DNA of 64,000 bases from Arthrobacter sp. ZGTC131 (GTDB taxonomy: Bacteria; Actinomycetota; Actinomycetes; Actinomycetales; Micrococcaceae). The stretch covers positions 1-64,000 of the forward strand of contig NZ_PJIK01000011.1 of the NCBI RefSeq assembly GCF_002929275.1. The letters run 5' to 3'. The notes under the pieces are model-generated. The model did not search any database. It saw only the letters and a list, made by a program, of their open reading frames with translations, and was not told the origin of the DNA. The first letter of the stretch is position 1; each line of letters opens with the position of its first letter. The position numbers and the translations under genes were made by a program. This document shows, in pieces, positions 51,392-64,000 of this stretch.

Positions 51392-52900
51392 CTACTCCGC
51401 CGGAGCAGCAGCCTTCTTCTTCTTCTTTTCCGGCCACGGGCCGAGCTTTTCCTTCTTCTCCCCTGCCTCGCCCAGGCGTGAGGTGTCGGCGAGGTCGCCT
51501 ACCTTGTGCACCTTCAGCGAGTTGGTGGAACCGGCCTTTCCGGGAGGGGAACCGGCAGCGATGACCACAAGGTCACCGTCTTCCACGAGCCCCATGTCCA
51601 GCAGGCTGCGGTCAACCTGCGCGGTCATTTCGTCCGTGTGGCCCACCATGGGCACGAGCACCGGCTGGATGCCCCAGGTCAGTGCCAGCTGGTTCCACAC
51701 GTGCTCCACCGGGGTGAACGCGAAGACCGGCTTGATCGGGCGGAGGCGGGACAGGCGGCGTGCCGAGTCACCGGACTGCGTGAACGTACAGATGTACTTG
51801 GCCTCCAGCTGGTCCGCGATCTCGACGGCGGCACGGGTGATGGCGCCACCGCGGGTCTTGGGCTTGGTGCCCAGCGGGGGTACGCGCTCCAGGCCGTGCT
51901 CCTCGGTGGACTCGATGATCCGGGCCATCACCTTGACCGTCTCGATCGGGTACTTGCCCACGCTGGTCTCGCCGGACAGCATGACCGCATCGGCGCCGTC
52001 GAGCACGGCGTTGGCGCAGTCGGAGGCCTCCGCGCGGGTGGGGCGCGGGTTGTCTATCATGGATTCGAGGACCTGAGTGGCCACGATGACCGGCTTGGCC
52101 CAGCGGCGTGCCAGTTCAATGGCGCGCTTCTGCACGATCGGCACTTCCTCCAGCGGAAGCTCAACGCCGAGGTCGCCACGGGCCACCATGATCGCGTCGA
52201 ACGCGTCGATGATCTCGTGGAGCTGCTCCACGGCCTGCGGCTTCTCGATCTTGGCGATCACCGGAACGCGGCGGCCTTCTTCGTCCATGATCTCGTGGAC
52301 ACGCTTGATGTCCGACGCGTCGCGGACGAAGGAGAGGGCAACCATGTCCACGCCGCGGCGCATGGCCCAGCGGAGGTCGTCCTCATCCTTCTCGCTCAGG
52401 GCAGGCACGTTGACGGCGACACCCGGCAGGTTGATGCCCTTGTTGTTGGACACCATACCGCCCACAGTCACCTGGGTGACAACCTTGACGTCGTCAACCT
52501 CGATCGCACGCAGGGCTACCTTGCCGTCGTCGATGAGCAGTGCATCGCCCACATTGACGTCTTCGGTGAGGCTCTTAAGCGTGGTGGAGCAGATCTCCTT
52601 GGTGCCGGGCACGTCCTCGGTGGTGATCGTGAAGGTGTCACCGACAGCCAGCTCGTGCGGGCCGTCCACGAAGCGGCCGAGCCGTATCTTCGGGCCCTGC
52701 AGGTCGGCCATGATCGCGACAGCCTTGCCGAGATCCGTGGCGGCCTTGCGGACGTTCTCATAGGTGCTGTCGTGCACGGAGTAATCGCCGTGGCTCATGT
52801 TCATTCGGGCAACGTCAACACCGGCCTCCAGCACCGCGAGGGTGTTTTCATAGCTGGCAATCGCCGGTCCGAACGTAGCCACAATCTTTGCGCGTCTCAT
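51392..52900 (-). CDS. pyk: pyruvate kinase
   Basis: The 502-residue protein begins MRRAKIVATFGPA and shows the pyruvate kinase landmarks: ARMNMSHGDYSVH, IMADLQGPKIRLGRF, the active-site signature VPVIAKIEKPQAVEQLHEI with the catalytic Lys, MVARGDLGVELPLEEVPIVQ and ATQVLESMIDNPRPTRAEAS. It converts phosphoenolpyruvate and ADP to pyruvate and ATP. A short Lys/Ala-rich tail follows the last beta-strand. The gene ends next to a strong bidirectional terminator and lies 68 bases after gltD. Confidence 0.96.
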   Translation of the reverse strand: MRRAKIVATFGPAIASYENTLAVLEAGVDVARMNMSHGDYSVHDSTYENVRKAATDLGKAVAIMADLQGPKIRLGRFVDGPHELAVGDTFTITTEDVPGTKEICSTTLKSLTEDVNVGDALLIDDGKVALRAIEVDDVKVVTQVTVGGMVSNNKGINLPGVAVNVPALSEKDEDDLRWAMRRGVDMVALSFVRDASDIKRVHEIMDEEGRRVPVIAKIEKPQAVEQLHEIIDAFDAIMVARGDLGVELPLEEVPIVQKRAIELARRWAKPVIVATQVLESMIDNPRPTRAEASDCANAVLDGADAVMLSGETSVGKYPIETVKVMARIIESTEEHGLERVPPLGTKPKTRGGAITRAAVEIADQLEAKYICTFTQSGDSARRLSRLRPIKPVFAFTPVEHVWNQLALTWGIQPVLVPMVGHTDEMTAQVDRSLLDMGLVEDGDLVVIAAGSPPGKAGSTNSLKVHKVGDLADTSRLGEAGEKKEKLGPWPEKKKKKAAAPAE

Positions 52901-52968
52901 ATACCTACCCTATTGGTCTCTTGCATTGGTTAAGTTGTCGCGGAGGTGAATTCCACCCCCTGGCTGCG

Positions 52969-54418
52969 CTACAGGACGGCGATGGCCCGATCCGTCGGGG
53001 CCACCGGAGCAGGAAGAATGGTGCTTCCCATCAGGAACTTGTCCACCGCCGCGGCAGCGGCCCGCCCTTCGGCAATGGCCCACACGATGAGCGACTGGCC
53101 GCGTCCGGCGTCACCGGCCACGAACACGCCTTCGGTGTTGGTCATGTAGTAGCCGTCGCGGGCCACGTTGCCGCGCCCGTCGAATTCCGCGCTGACCTGC
53201 TCGGCGATTCCGGCCGGTTCGGGTCCGGTGAACCCCAGGGACAGGAACACCAGGTCGGCGGGAATGATCCGCTCGGTGCCGGCCTTCGGGAGGCGCTTGC
53301 CGTCAACGAATTCGGTCTCGGCAACCTTGACGCCGGTGAGCTTGCCGTTTTCGCCGACGAACTCGACGGTCGAGGCGAGGTAGGTGCGCTCACCGCCCTC
53401 TTCGTGGGCGCTGGCCATTTCAAAGAGCGTGGGGAACGTCGGCCACGGCTGGTGGCCAGCGCGCTCCGCGGGAGGCTGCTTGCCGATGGCCAGGGTGGTC
53501 ACAGATGCCGCACCGTGGCGGTGGGCGGTGCCGAGGCAGTCGGCGCCGGTGTCGCCGCCGCCGAGGATCACCACGTGCTTGCCCTTGGCGTGGATCTGGT
53601 TTTCCACCGTCTCCCCCGCCACCACGCGGTTCGCCGGTACCAGGTAGTCCATCGCGAAGTGCACGCCGTCGAGCTCGCGGCCCGGGATTCGCAGGTCGCG
53701 CGGAACGGTGGCGCCGGTGGCGATCACGACGGCGTCGTAGCGCCGGCGCAGCTGCTCCCAGGTCACGTCCGTGCCAACGGCAACGCCGGTGCGGAAGCGG
53801 GTGCCCTCAGCCTTCATCTGCTCGAGCCGGCGGTCCACCTGCTCTTTTTCCATCTTGAAATCGGGGATGCCGTAGCGCAGCAGGCCGCCGATCTTGTCGT
53901 CGCGCTCGTACACGGCCACGGTGTGGCCCACGCGGGTCAGCTGCTGGGCAACGGCCAGGCCTGCGGGGCCGGAACCCACGACGGCGACTGTCTTGCCGGT
54001 CAGGCGCGTGGGGGGCAACGGGTTGACCCAGCCGTTGTCGAAGGCCTCATCAATGATGGAGACTTCGACCTGCTTGATGGTCACCGCGGGCTGGTTGATG
54101 CCCAGCACGCAGGACGCCTCGCAGGGTGCCGGGCACAGGCGCCCGGTCCATTCGGGGAAGTTGTTGGTGGCATGCAGCCGCTCAATCGCTTCCTCGCCCT
54201 TGTCCCGCCACATGAGGTCGTTCCACTCAGGAATCAGGTTCCCCAGCGGGCAACCCTGATGGCAGAACGGCACGCCGCAGTCCATGCAGCGGCCGGCCTG
54301 GCTCTTGAGGACACCCTTTTCCTGGGCCTCGTAGACTTCCTTCCAGTCCATGATGCGGACGGGAACGGGGCGGCGTGGCTGGGTTTCACGCTGACGTACT
54401 TTCAGAAATCCGCGTGGA

Positions 54419-54426
<8 letters not shown>
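52969..54426 (-). CDS. gltD: glutamate synthase (NADPH) small subunit
   Basis: The 485-residue protein has the N-terminal Cys clusters that hold the 4Fe-4S centres ([17 protein letters not shown] and [12 protein letters not shown]), the FAD loop [17 protein letters not shown] and the NADPH loop [17 protein letters not shown]. It passes electrons from NADPH to GltB for making two glutamates from glutamine and 2-oxoglutarate. The GTG start overlaps the gltB stop by 8 bases, so the two are coupled. Confidence 0.96.
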
Positions 54427-59035
<4,609 letters not shown>

Positions 59036-59299
59036 GGGAGACGTCCTTCCTCCTGATCGTGCGTATGGAAGGGACAACGTTGGCCCCACTCAGAGCGCCG
59101 GTGTGATGGGCACAACAAAGTGTTACTTAGTGGAAATTGTAGGGCAGGGAGACCTGCTGAACTAACAGTTACGCAGGCTCCCGGCCCGGGCTTGACCGGA
59201 CCGCAGCTCTATGCTGCCCGGTATTGGCCCTGATGCCACGACGCTGTGGTGTTGGGCGCTCCAAGCGGTGGCTCTTGCTGCCCGTGTGCCGGTACTGAC
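59036..59299. promoter_or_regulatory. gltB upstream region
   Basis: This 264-base gap between gltB and the lgt stop should hold the gltBD promoter. The AT-richer segment 59110-59170 (TGTTACTTAGTGGAAATTGT) is the likeliest promoter core. No defined hexamers or terminator are claimed. Confidence 0.4.
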
Positions 59300-60673
59300 C
59301 TAGCGTGTGCTGTCAGCTTCCGGCGCGGTTCCTGTGGCTTTGGCGCCGGATTTCCCGGCGTCCGCTTCCACGGCGGACGCGGTGCCGCCAGTAGATGCCG
59401 GTACTGCTTCCGTTGGGGCAGAAGAGCGCCTGGAACCGCTTTGGTTATCAGGCAGATTATCACGCGATTCACTATCTGAGACAACAGCGTCCGTATCACG
59501 GACGGGCTGATTCGCGGAAGTGGCGGCCGGTTCGCCCGCGGCTCGGGCGGCGCGCCGGCCGGACGGCACGGCTCCCCCGTCGGCGTCACCGACGGCGGCA
59601 GGTGCCTTGCCGCCGTCGTCGGCCGCTTTGTCCTTGCCGACGTCGTCGGCCGCTTTGTCCTTGCCGACGACGGCAGTCTTTGCGTCAGCGTCGACGGCGG
59701 CAGCGGCTTTGTCGTCAGCGTCGGCAGTCTTCGCGTCAGTGGCGGCGGCATCGGGCTCAACCTCTGCGGCCGGCGCGCGGCCCGGGAGGTAGGGGTCCTC
59801 CGGGTTGCCGCCCTTGCGGCGGCCCAGCACGATGAACACGGCCAGAGCCCCGATGAACACGAAAATGCTGGTCCAGACGTTCAGGCGCGTGGTGATGCCG
59901 AAGAGGCTAATCTGCTCCGCGTCGTCGATGCGCATGGCCTCAATCCAGACCCGGCCCAGGGTGTAGTACATGGCATAGATGCAGAAGAGCCGGCCGCGGC
60001 GGAAGTTGAACTTGCGGTCCAGGGCCAGCAGGATGAGCACGCCCACGAGGTTCCACAGGGATTCGTACAGGAACGTGGGGTGGAACAGCGTTTCGGCCGG
60101 GAAGCCCTGGGGGAAGTTCGCGTTGTCGGCGTCCACCTGAAGACCCCAGGGCAGGGTGGTGGGGCCGCCGAACAGCTCCTGGTTGAAGTAGTTGCCCCAG
60201 CGGCCCACCGCCTGGGCGAGCAGCAGTCCGGGCGCCGCGGCGTCCAGGAATGACGTGAGTTTGACGCCAGCGCGGCGGCAGCCGATCCAGGCGCCGAAGG
60301 CGCCGAGCACTACCGCGCCCCAGATTCCGAGGCCGCCGCGCTGGATCTGCGGAATCAGGGACAGGTCGCCGGTGCCGTCGAATCCCGGGCCAAAGTACGC
60401 GTCCGGGGAGGAAAACACATGGTAGAGCCGGCCGCCGATAATGCCGAACGGAATGGCCCAGATGACGATGTCCCAGACGCTGCCTTCGGGTGTTCCGCGC
60501 TTGGCCCAGCGGACTGACGTCAGCCAAAGGCCGACGACGATCCCGGCAAGGATGCACAAGGCATAGGCGTGGATGCGCAGCGAACCCCACGGCAGCGGAA
60601 TGTCGAAGCCGGACCAGTCCGGGCTCGGAATGCTCGCGGGGACCATGGCGGCCGCGGTGAGGAACGTCTGCAT
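59300..60673 (-). CDS. lgt: prolipoprotein diacylglyceryl transferase with long acidic C-terminal extension
   Basis: The 457-residue protein starts at ATG 60673, 8 bases after trpA. The membrane core (residues ~25-275) has the Lgt signature AVGRWGNYFNQELFGGPTT, the HPTFLYESLWNL segment and IYAMYYTLGRVWIEAMRID. It attaches diacylglycerol to the lipobox Cys of lipoproteins. A hydrophilic extension of about 170 residues follows, rich in Ala, Asp and Lys, with repeats (KDKAADDVG, KDKAADDGG). Many actinobacterial Lgt proteins carry such tails. Normal length without the tail is about 280. Position after trpA is common in this group. Confidence 0.95.
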   Translation of the reverse strand: MQTFLTAAAMVPASIPSPDWSGFDIPLPWGSLRIHAYALCILAGIVVGLWLTSVRWAKRGTPEGSVWDIVIWAIPFGIIGGRLYHVFSSPDAYFGPGFDGTGDLSLIPQIQRGGLGIWGAVVLGAFGAWIGCRRAGVKLTSFLDAAAPGLLLAQAVGRWGNYFNQELFGGPTTLPWGLQVDADNANFPQGFPAETLFHPTFLYESLWNLVGVLILLALDRKFNFRRGRLFCIYAMYYTLGRVWIEAMRIDDAEQISLFGITTRLNVWTSIFVFIGALAVFIVLGRRKGGNPEDPYLPGRAPAAEVEPDAAATDAKTADADDKAAAAVDADAKTAVVGKDKAADDVGKDKAADDGGKAPAAVGDADGGAVPSGRRAARAAGEPAATSANQPVRDTDAVVSDSESRDNLPDNQSGSRRSSAPTEAVPASTGGTASAVEADAGKSGAKATGTAPEADSTR

Positions 60674-60681
60674 GTTGGAGG

Positions 60682-61485
60682 TTACTTCCTGGTCAGTCCG
60701 GCACTGAGGTCTTTGGTGAGGCTGGCCACGGCGTCCACGCCGCCGTCCCGGATGGCGGACACGAGGGCAGTTCCCACGATCACGCCGTCGGCGTAGGCGG
60801 CGATTTCCGCCACCTGATCCGCGTTCGAGACTCCGAGACCCACGCACACACGCTCCGCGCCGGCCTCCTTGGCGGCTGCCACCACGCCCTGGGCGGCCGT
60901 GCTCACCGAGGTCCGGGCACCGGTGACGCCCATGATGGAGACGGCGTACACAAAGCCGCGGCTGGCCTCGACGGTCCGCCGCATGCGCTCGGGCGACGAG
61001 GACGGCGCCACCAGGAACACCCGGTCCAGCCCGTACTTGTCCGAGGCTTCCATCCACTCCGCAGCTTCATCCGGAATGAGGTCGGGGGTGATCAGGCCGG
61101 CTCCCCCGGCTTCGGCAAGGCGCCGCGAGAACTCGTCGACGCCCATTCGGAGCACGGGGTTCCAGTAGGTCATGACCAGGACGGCGGCGTCGGTTTCAGC
61201 CGTGATGCCGGCGACGACATCGAAGACCTGCCGGACGGAGAAGCCCTTTGCCAGCGCCTCGGTGGTGGCGGCCTGGATGACCGGGCCGTCCATGACCGGG
61301 TCAGAGTAGGGAATGCCGACCTCGATGAGGTCCGCACCGTTGCGCGCGAGGGCGATGCCGGCGGCAATGGTGTCCTCAACGCTGGGGAACCCGGCGGGCA
61401 GGTAGCCGATCAGGGCCGCCCGCCCCTCTGCTCGGGCCTTGTCAATGGCGATCGCCGATTTGCTGGTCATCTGCGCGGTGCTCAC
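60682..61485 (-). CDS. trpA: tryptophan synthase alpha chain
   Basis: The 267-residue protein has the alpha-subunit active site: the catalytic Glu and Asp in [19 protein letters not shown], then [19 protein letters not shown] and [16 protein letters not shown]. It cleaves indole-3-glycerol phosphate to indole, which is channelled to TrpB. The GTG start ([10 protein letters not shown]) overlaps the trpB stop as GTGA; an ATG six codons later is possible. Confidence 0.96.
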   Translation of the reverse strand: MSTAQMTSKSAIAIDKARAEGRAALIGYLPAGFPSVEDTIAAGIALARNGADLIEVGIPYSDPVMDGPVIQAATTEALAKGFSVRQVFDVVAGITAETDAAVLVMTYWNPVLRMGVDEFSRRLAEAGGAGLITPDLIPDEAAEWMEASDKYGLDRVFLVAPSSSPERMRRTVEASRGFVYAVSIMGVTGARTSVSTAAQGVVAAAKEAGAERVCVGLGVSNADQVAEIAAYADGVIVGTALVSAIRDGGVDAVASLTKDLSAGLTRK

Positions 61486-62798
61486 AGCTGTTCCCCTTCC
61501 TTGCCGATGGCTGCCTCTGCGGAGTCCTTGTCCAGGAGGTCGAACCATTCGGCGGCAGTTGCCACGTCCTTGTCTCCCCGGCCGGACAGGTTGACGATCA
61601 CGATCTTGTCGGATGCGTTGCCCTCGGCGGCCAGCCGCTGCCCCACCTTGATGGCACCGGCGAGGGCGTGGGAGGACTCGATGGCGGGAATGATGCCCTC
61701 GGTGCGGCACAGGAGCCGGAAGGCGTCCATGGCTTCGCTGTCCGTGATGGGCTCGTAGCTGACCCGTCCGATGTCGGCCAGGTAGGAGTGCTCCGGCCCC
61801 ACGCCGGGGTAGTCCAATCCTGCCGAGATGGAGTGGGATTCGATGGTCTGGCCGTCGTCGTCCTGCATGAGGTACGAGCGGGCGCCGTGCAGCACGCCGG
61901 GCTTGCCGAGCGTAATGGTGGCGGCGTGGCGGCCGGTGTCCACGCCGTCGCCGCCGGCCTCGAAGCCGTAGATCTTGACTGAGGGATCATCGAGGAAGCC
62001 GTGGAAGATGCCGATGGCGTTGGAGCCGCCGCCGATGCACGCACAGACGGCGTCCGGCAGCCGGCCGACCTGCGCGAGAATCTGTTCGCGCGCTTCTTCG
62101 CCGATGACCTCGTGGAAGTAGCGGACCATGGCCGGGAAGGGGTGCGCGCCGGCAGCCGTGCCCAGCAGGTAGTGGGTGTTCCCGACGTTCGCCACCCAGT
62201 CGCGGAGTGCCTCGTTGATGGCGTCCTTGAGGGTCTGCGAACCGTTGGTCACCGGAACGACGGTTGCCCCGAGCAGCTCCATCCGGGCCACGTTCAGGGC
62301 CTGGCGGCGGCAGTCCTCGGCGCCCATGTAGACGACGCATTCAAGTCCGAGCAGCGCGGCGGCGGTGGCGCTGGCCACGCCGTGCTGGCCTGCGCCGGTC
62401 TCGGCAATGACGCGGGTCTTGCCCATGCGCTTGGCCAGGAGTGCCTGGCCCAGCACGTTGTTGATCTTGTGCGAGCCCGTGTGGTTGAGGTCTTCGCGCT
62501 TGAGGAAGACCCGCACTCCCCCGGCGTGCTCGGCGAAGCGCTTCGCCTCGGTCAGGAGCGAAGGCCTGCCGGAGTAGTTCTTGTTGAGGTCGGCGATCTG
62601 CGCGGTGAACTCGGGATCGGCCTTGGCCTTGTCAAAGGTGTCTTCGAGTTCGTCCAGGGCCGCGATCAGTGATTCAGGCATCCATCGGCCGCCGTAGGAG
62701 CCGAAGTAGGGTCCGGGTGCGTGGCGCAGCGACGTGCCTCCCTGCAGGAATGCATCCACCGAACCTTCGTCAGAGCCGGCTGTTGGCGCTTCGGCCAT
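61482..62798 (-). CDS. trpB: tryptophan synthase beta chain
   Basis: The protein (438 residues from ATG 62798) holds the PLP Lys in [40 protein letters not shown], the phosphate loop [15 protein letters not shown] and [14 protein letters not shown] near the end. It joins indole and serine to tryptophan. The frame opens at GTG 62819; GGTGAG 5 bases before ATG 62798 favours the shorter start ([12 protein letters not shown]). It is coupled to trpA by a 4-base overlap. Confidence 0.96.
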   Translation of the reverse strand: MAEAPTAGSDEGSVDAFLQGGTSLRHAPGPYFGSYGGRWMPESLIAALDELEDTFDKAKADPEFTAQIADLNKNYSGRPSLLTEAKRFAEHAGGVRVFLKREDLNHTGSHKINNVLGQALLAKRMGKTRVIAETGAGQHGVASATAAALLGLECVVYMGAEDCRRQALNVARMELLGATVVPVTNGSQTLKDAINEALRDWVANVGNTHYLLGTAAGAHPFPAMVRYFHEVIGEEAREQILAQVGRLPDAVCACIGGGSNAIGIFHGFLDDPSVKIYGFEAGGDGVDTGRHAATITLGKPGVLHGARSYLMQDDDGQTIESHSISAGLDYPGVGPEHSYLADIGRVSYEPITDSEAMDAFRLLCRTEGIIPAIESSHALAGAIKVGQRLAAEGNASDKIVIVNLSGRGDKDVATAAEWFDLLDKDSAEAAIGKEGEQL

Positions 62799-62894
62799 CA
62801 GTCTCACCATCCTGTTCACTTTTCGCTAATTGAGGTCATGCACCATCCCGCCGCCAATCTTTGCGGTGGGGATGGTGCCAAGGTTGGGCGGAGC

Positions 62895-63713
62895 TCAGAC
62901 CCGGGCGGCGATCGCTGCCGCCCCGGCCGCGGTGAATTCCGCGATGCGCTCCTGCGGCGTGGCGTCGCTGACGAGCGCCTCCCCCACGAGGATGGCGTTG
63001 GCGCCGTGCGCCGCGTAGTGCGCGACGTCGTCGGCGCCCCGGACGCCGGACTCCGCCACCACCACTGCCCCGGCCGGAATGCTTCCGGCGAGTGAGTCAA
63101 AAACGGAGCGGTCGACGTCGAGCGTCTTGAGGTTGCGCACATTGACGCCGATGATCCGGGCCTCGGCAGCCACGGCGCGCTCGACTTCCTCGGGCGTGTG
63201 CGTTTCCACCAGCACGTTCATGCCGAGTTCACGGCTGAGGGCACTGAATTCGCGCAGCTGCTGATCGGACAGGGACGCCACGATCAGCAGGATGAGGTCC
63301 GCGCCGTGGGCGCGGGCTTCCCAGATCTGGTAGTCATCCAGCGTGAAATCCTTGCGGAGCAGCGGGACGTCCACCCGGGCCCGGACGGCATCCAGGTCCG
63401 CGAGCGAACCGTTGAAGCGGCGCTGCTCCGTGAGCACGCTGATGACGGCGGCGCCGCCGTCGGCGTACTGCTGGGCCAGCGATGCCGGGTCAACGATGTT
63501 CGCGAGGTCGCCCTTGGACGGGCTGCGGCGCTTGATCTCGGCGATGACCTTGAGGTGCTCGCGGGTGACGGACGGGCCGTCGAGGGCGGCCCAAGCGTCA
63601 CGGGCAGGGGCCGCCGCCAGCGCGCGGTCCTTCAGTTCCGCGAGGGACACGAGGCGCTTGCGGGCCTCCATGTCCTCCCTGACACCGGCATTGATGTCGT
63701 CGAGAACCGTCAC
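62895..63713 (-). CDS. trpC: indole-3-glycerol phosphate synthase
   Basis: The 272-residue TIM-barrel protein has the family motif VIAEIKRRSPSKGDL with the catalytic Lys, LLRKDFTLDDYQIWEARAHG, LVETHTPEEVERAVAAEARI and VVAESGVRGADDVAHYA. It closes the indole ring in tryptophan synthesis. The gap of 96 bases to trpB and the strand fit a trpCBA transcript. The upstream neighbour ends 3 bases before it. Confidence 0.96.
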   Translation of the reverse strand: MTVLDDINAGVREDMEARKRLVSLAELKDRALAAAPARDAWAALDGPSVTREHLKVIAEIKRRSPSKGDLANIVDPASLAQQYADGGAAVISVLTEQRRFNGSLADLDAVRARVDVPLLRKDFTLDDYQIWEARAHGADLILLIVASLSDQQLREFSALSRELGMNVLVETHTPEEVERAVAAEARIIGVNVRNLKTLDVDRSVFDSLAGSIPAGAVVVAESGVRGADDVAHYAAHGANAILVGEALVSDATPQERIAEFTAAGAAAIAARV

Positions 63714-63715
63714 GG

Positions 63716-64000
63716 TTAGTGGCCGGTGTTCTTCAGCTTGCTGCCGCCTACGCCGTAGCCTGCCTTGCGCATGATGAAGCCGGCCAGCAGGCCCAGGAAC
63801 ATGACAGCGATGCCGCCCCAGAAGATCGGTGAGTTGGCGATGACGAAGGCGATGGAGGCGATGAGGGCGCCGACCAGCATGACGATCACGCAGGTCCAGG
63901 CTGCCGGGCTGTTGCCGTGGCCCAGGTCGATGCTGTGGTCGATGCCGTGGTGGGTCTTGGGGGCCGCGGGCTTGGTACCGGAAACAGTGGCTTTGCTCAT
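63716..64000 (-). CDS. small two-helix membrane protein adjacent to trpC
   Basis: The 94-residue protein begins at the ATG that ends the window (63998-64000). Residues 16-35 carry the distinctive HHGIDHSIDLGHGNSPAAW segment. Two membrane helices follow (TCVIVMLVGALIASIAFVIA and FWGGIAVMFLGLLAGFIMRK), and it ends KLKNTGH. Proteins with this HGxxxxxDxGHGNSxAAW pattern are conserved beside trp genes in actinobacteria; their function is not known. It ends 2 bases before trpC and is probably in the same operon. Confidence 0.8.
   Translation of the reverse strand: MSKATVSGTKPAAPKTHHGIDHSIDLGHGNSPAAWTCVIVMLVGALIASIAFVIANSPIFWGGIAVMFLGLLAGFIMRKAGYGVGGSKLKNTGH

Noticed and set aside
51506-52933. 475-codon plus-strand frame
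   Set aside because: It is antisense to pyk, with His/Arg/Val-rich shadow composition.

Overview
The window reads as chromosome of a high-GC actinobacterium of the Micrococcaceae, most likely Arthrobacter in the broad sense. The right-hand 14 kb holds well-kept core genes: an ANTAR response regulator, pyk, gltD, gltB, lgt, trpA, trpB, trpC and a small membrane protein that accompanies trpC. These have compact overlaps, clean ribosome binding sites and strong terminators. Assignment is by protein family and gene order only; no search was run.

From about 3.0 to 50.35 kb lies an accretion island built at the 3' end of a tRNA-Leu(CAA) gene (50349-50430, minus). The last ~20 bases of the tRNA recur as att-like cores at 3233, 10568 and 31147. 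Each copy is followed by the same ~115 bp arm, which ends in a palindrome made of two DnaA-box-like sequences. The island therefore divides into three tandem units: A (3.2-10.6 kb), B (10.6-31.1 kb) and C (31.1-50.3 kb). No intact integrase is visible. Recombination genes survive only as scraps: an AAA ATPase, an ISL3 transposase end, a serine resolvase, a pRiA4b/IS1096-type passenger and a conjugation-type coiled-coil protein. Many other genes are broken (sulfatase, two GH13 enzymes, GrpB, TIR-like, Doc, esterase, AraC, citrate synthase, carboxymuconolactone decarboxylase, MFS, DUF4192).

Unit A has a compact operon of an Asp/Gly/Ala octapeptide-repeat protein, a JmjC/cupin oxygenase and a sucrase/ferredoxin-like Fe-S protein. 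It looks like a peptide plus its modifying enzymes. Unit A also has an intact GH13 alpha-amylase.

Unit B holds the most unusual content. A minus-strand operon (25464-22672) encodes a Cys-containing precursor-like peptide, a DUF692/MNIO enzyme fused to a partner-like domain, a beta/gamma-crystallin-like protein and a short protein with a Gly-Gly-Gly then Cys-Cys hydrophobic tail. A plus-strand set (18019-20819 and 28079-30139) encodes a protein with a Trp/Tyr/Cys-rich tail, two HExxH metalloproteases and small partners. A SARP-type regulator lies in the same unit. I read this as a candidate undescribed RiPP-like or effector system; the link between the two gene sets is inference.

Unit C is metabolic cargo. 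Two TetR regulators share a near-identical operator and flank an Old Yellow Enzyme, an SDR, an enoyl-CoA hydratase-like protein, a quinone oxidoreductase and two alpha/beta hydrolases. Further right are an HxlR regulator, a Pro-1 tautomerase, a thioesterase and an MFS exporter.

Left of the island (1-2768) are the end of an OpcA-like gene, a small membrane protein and a coupled aminotransferase and 2-hydroxyacid dehydrogenase pair.
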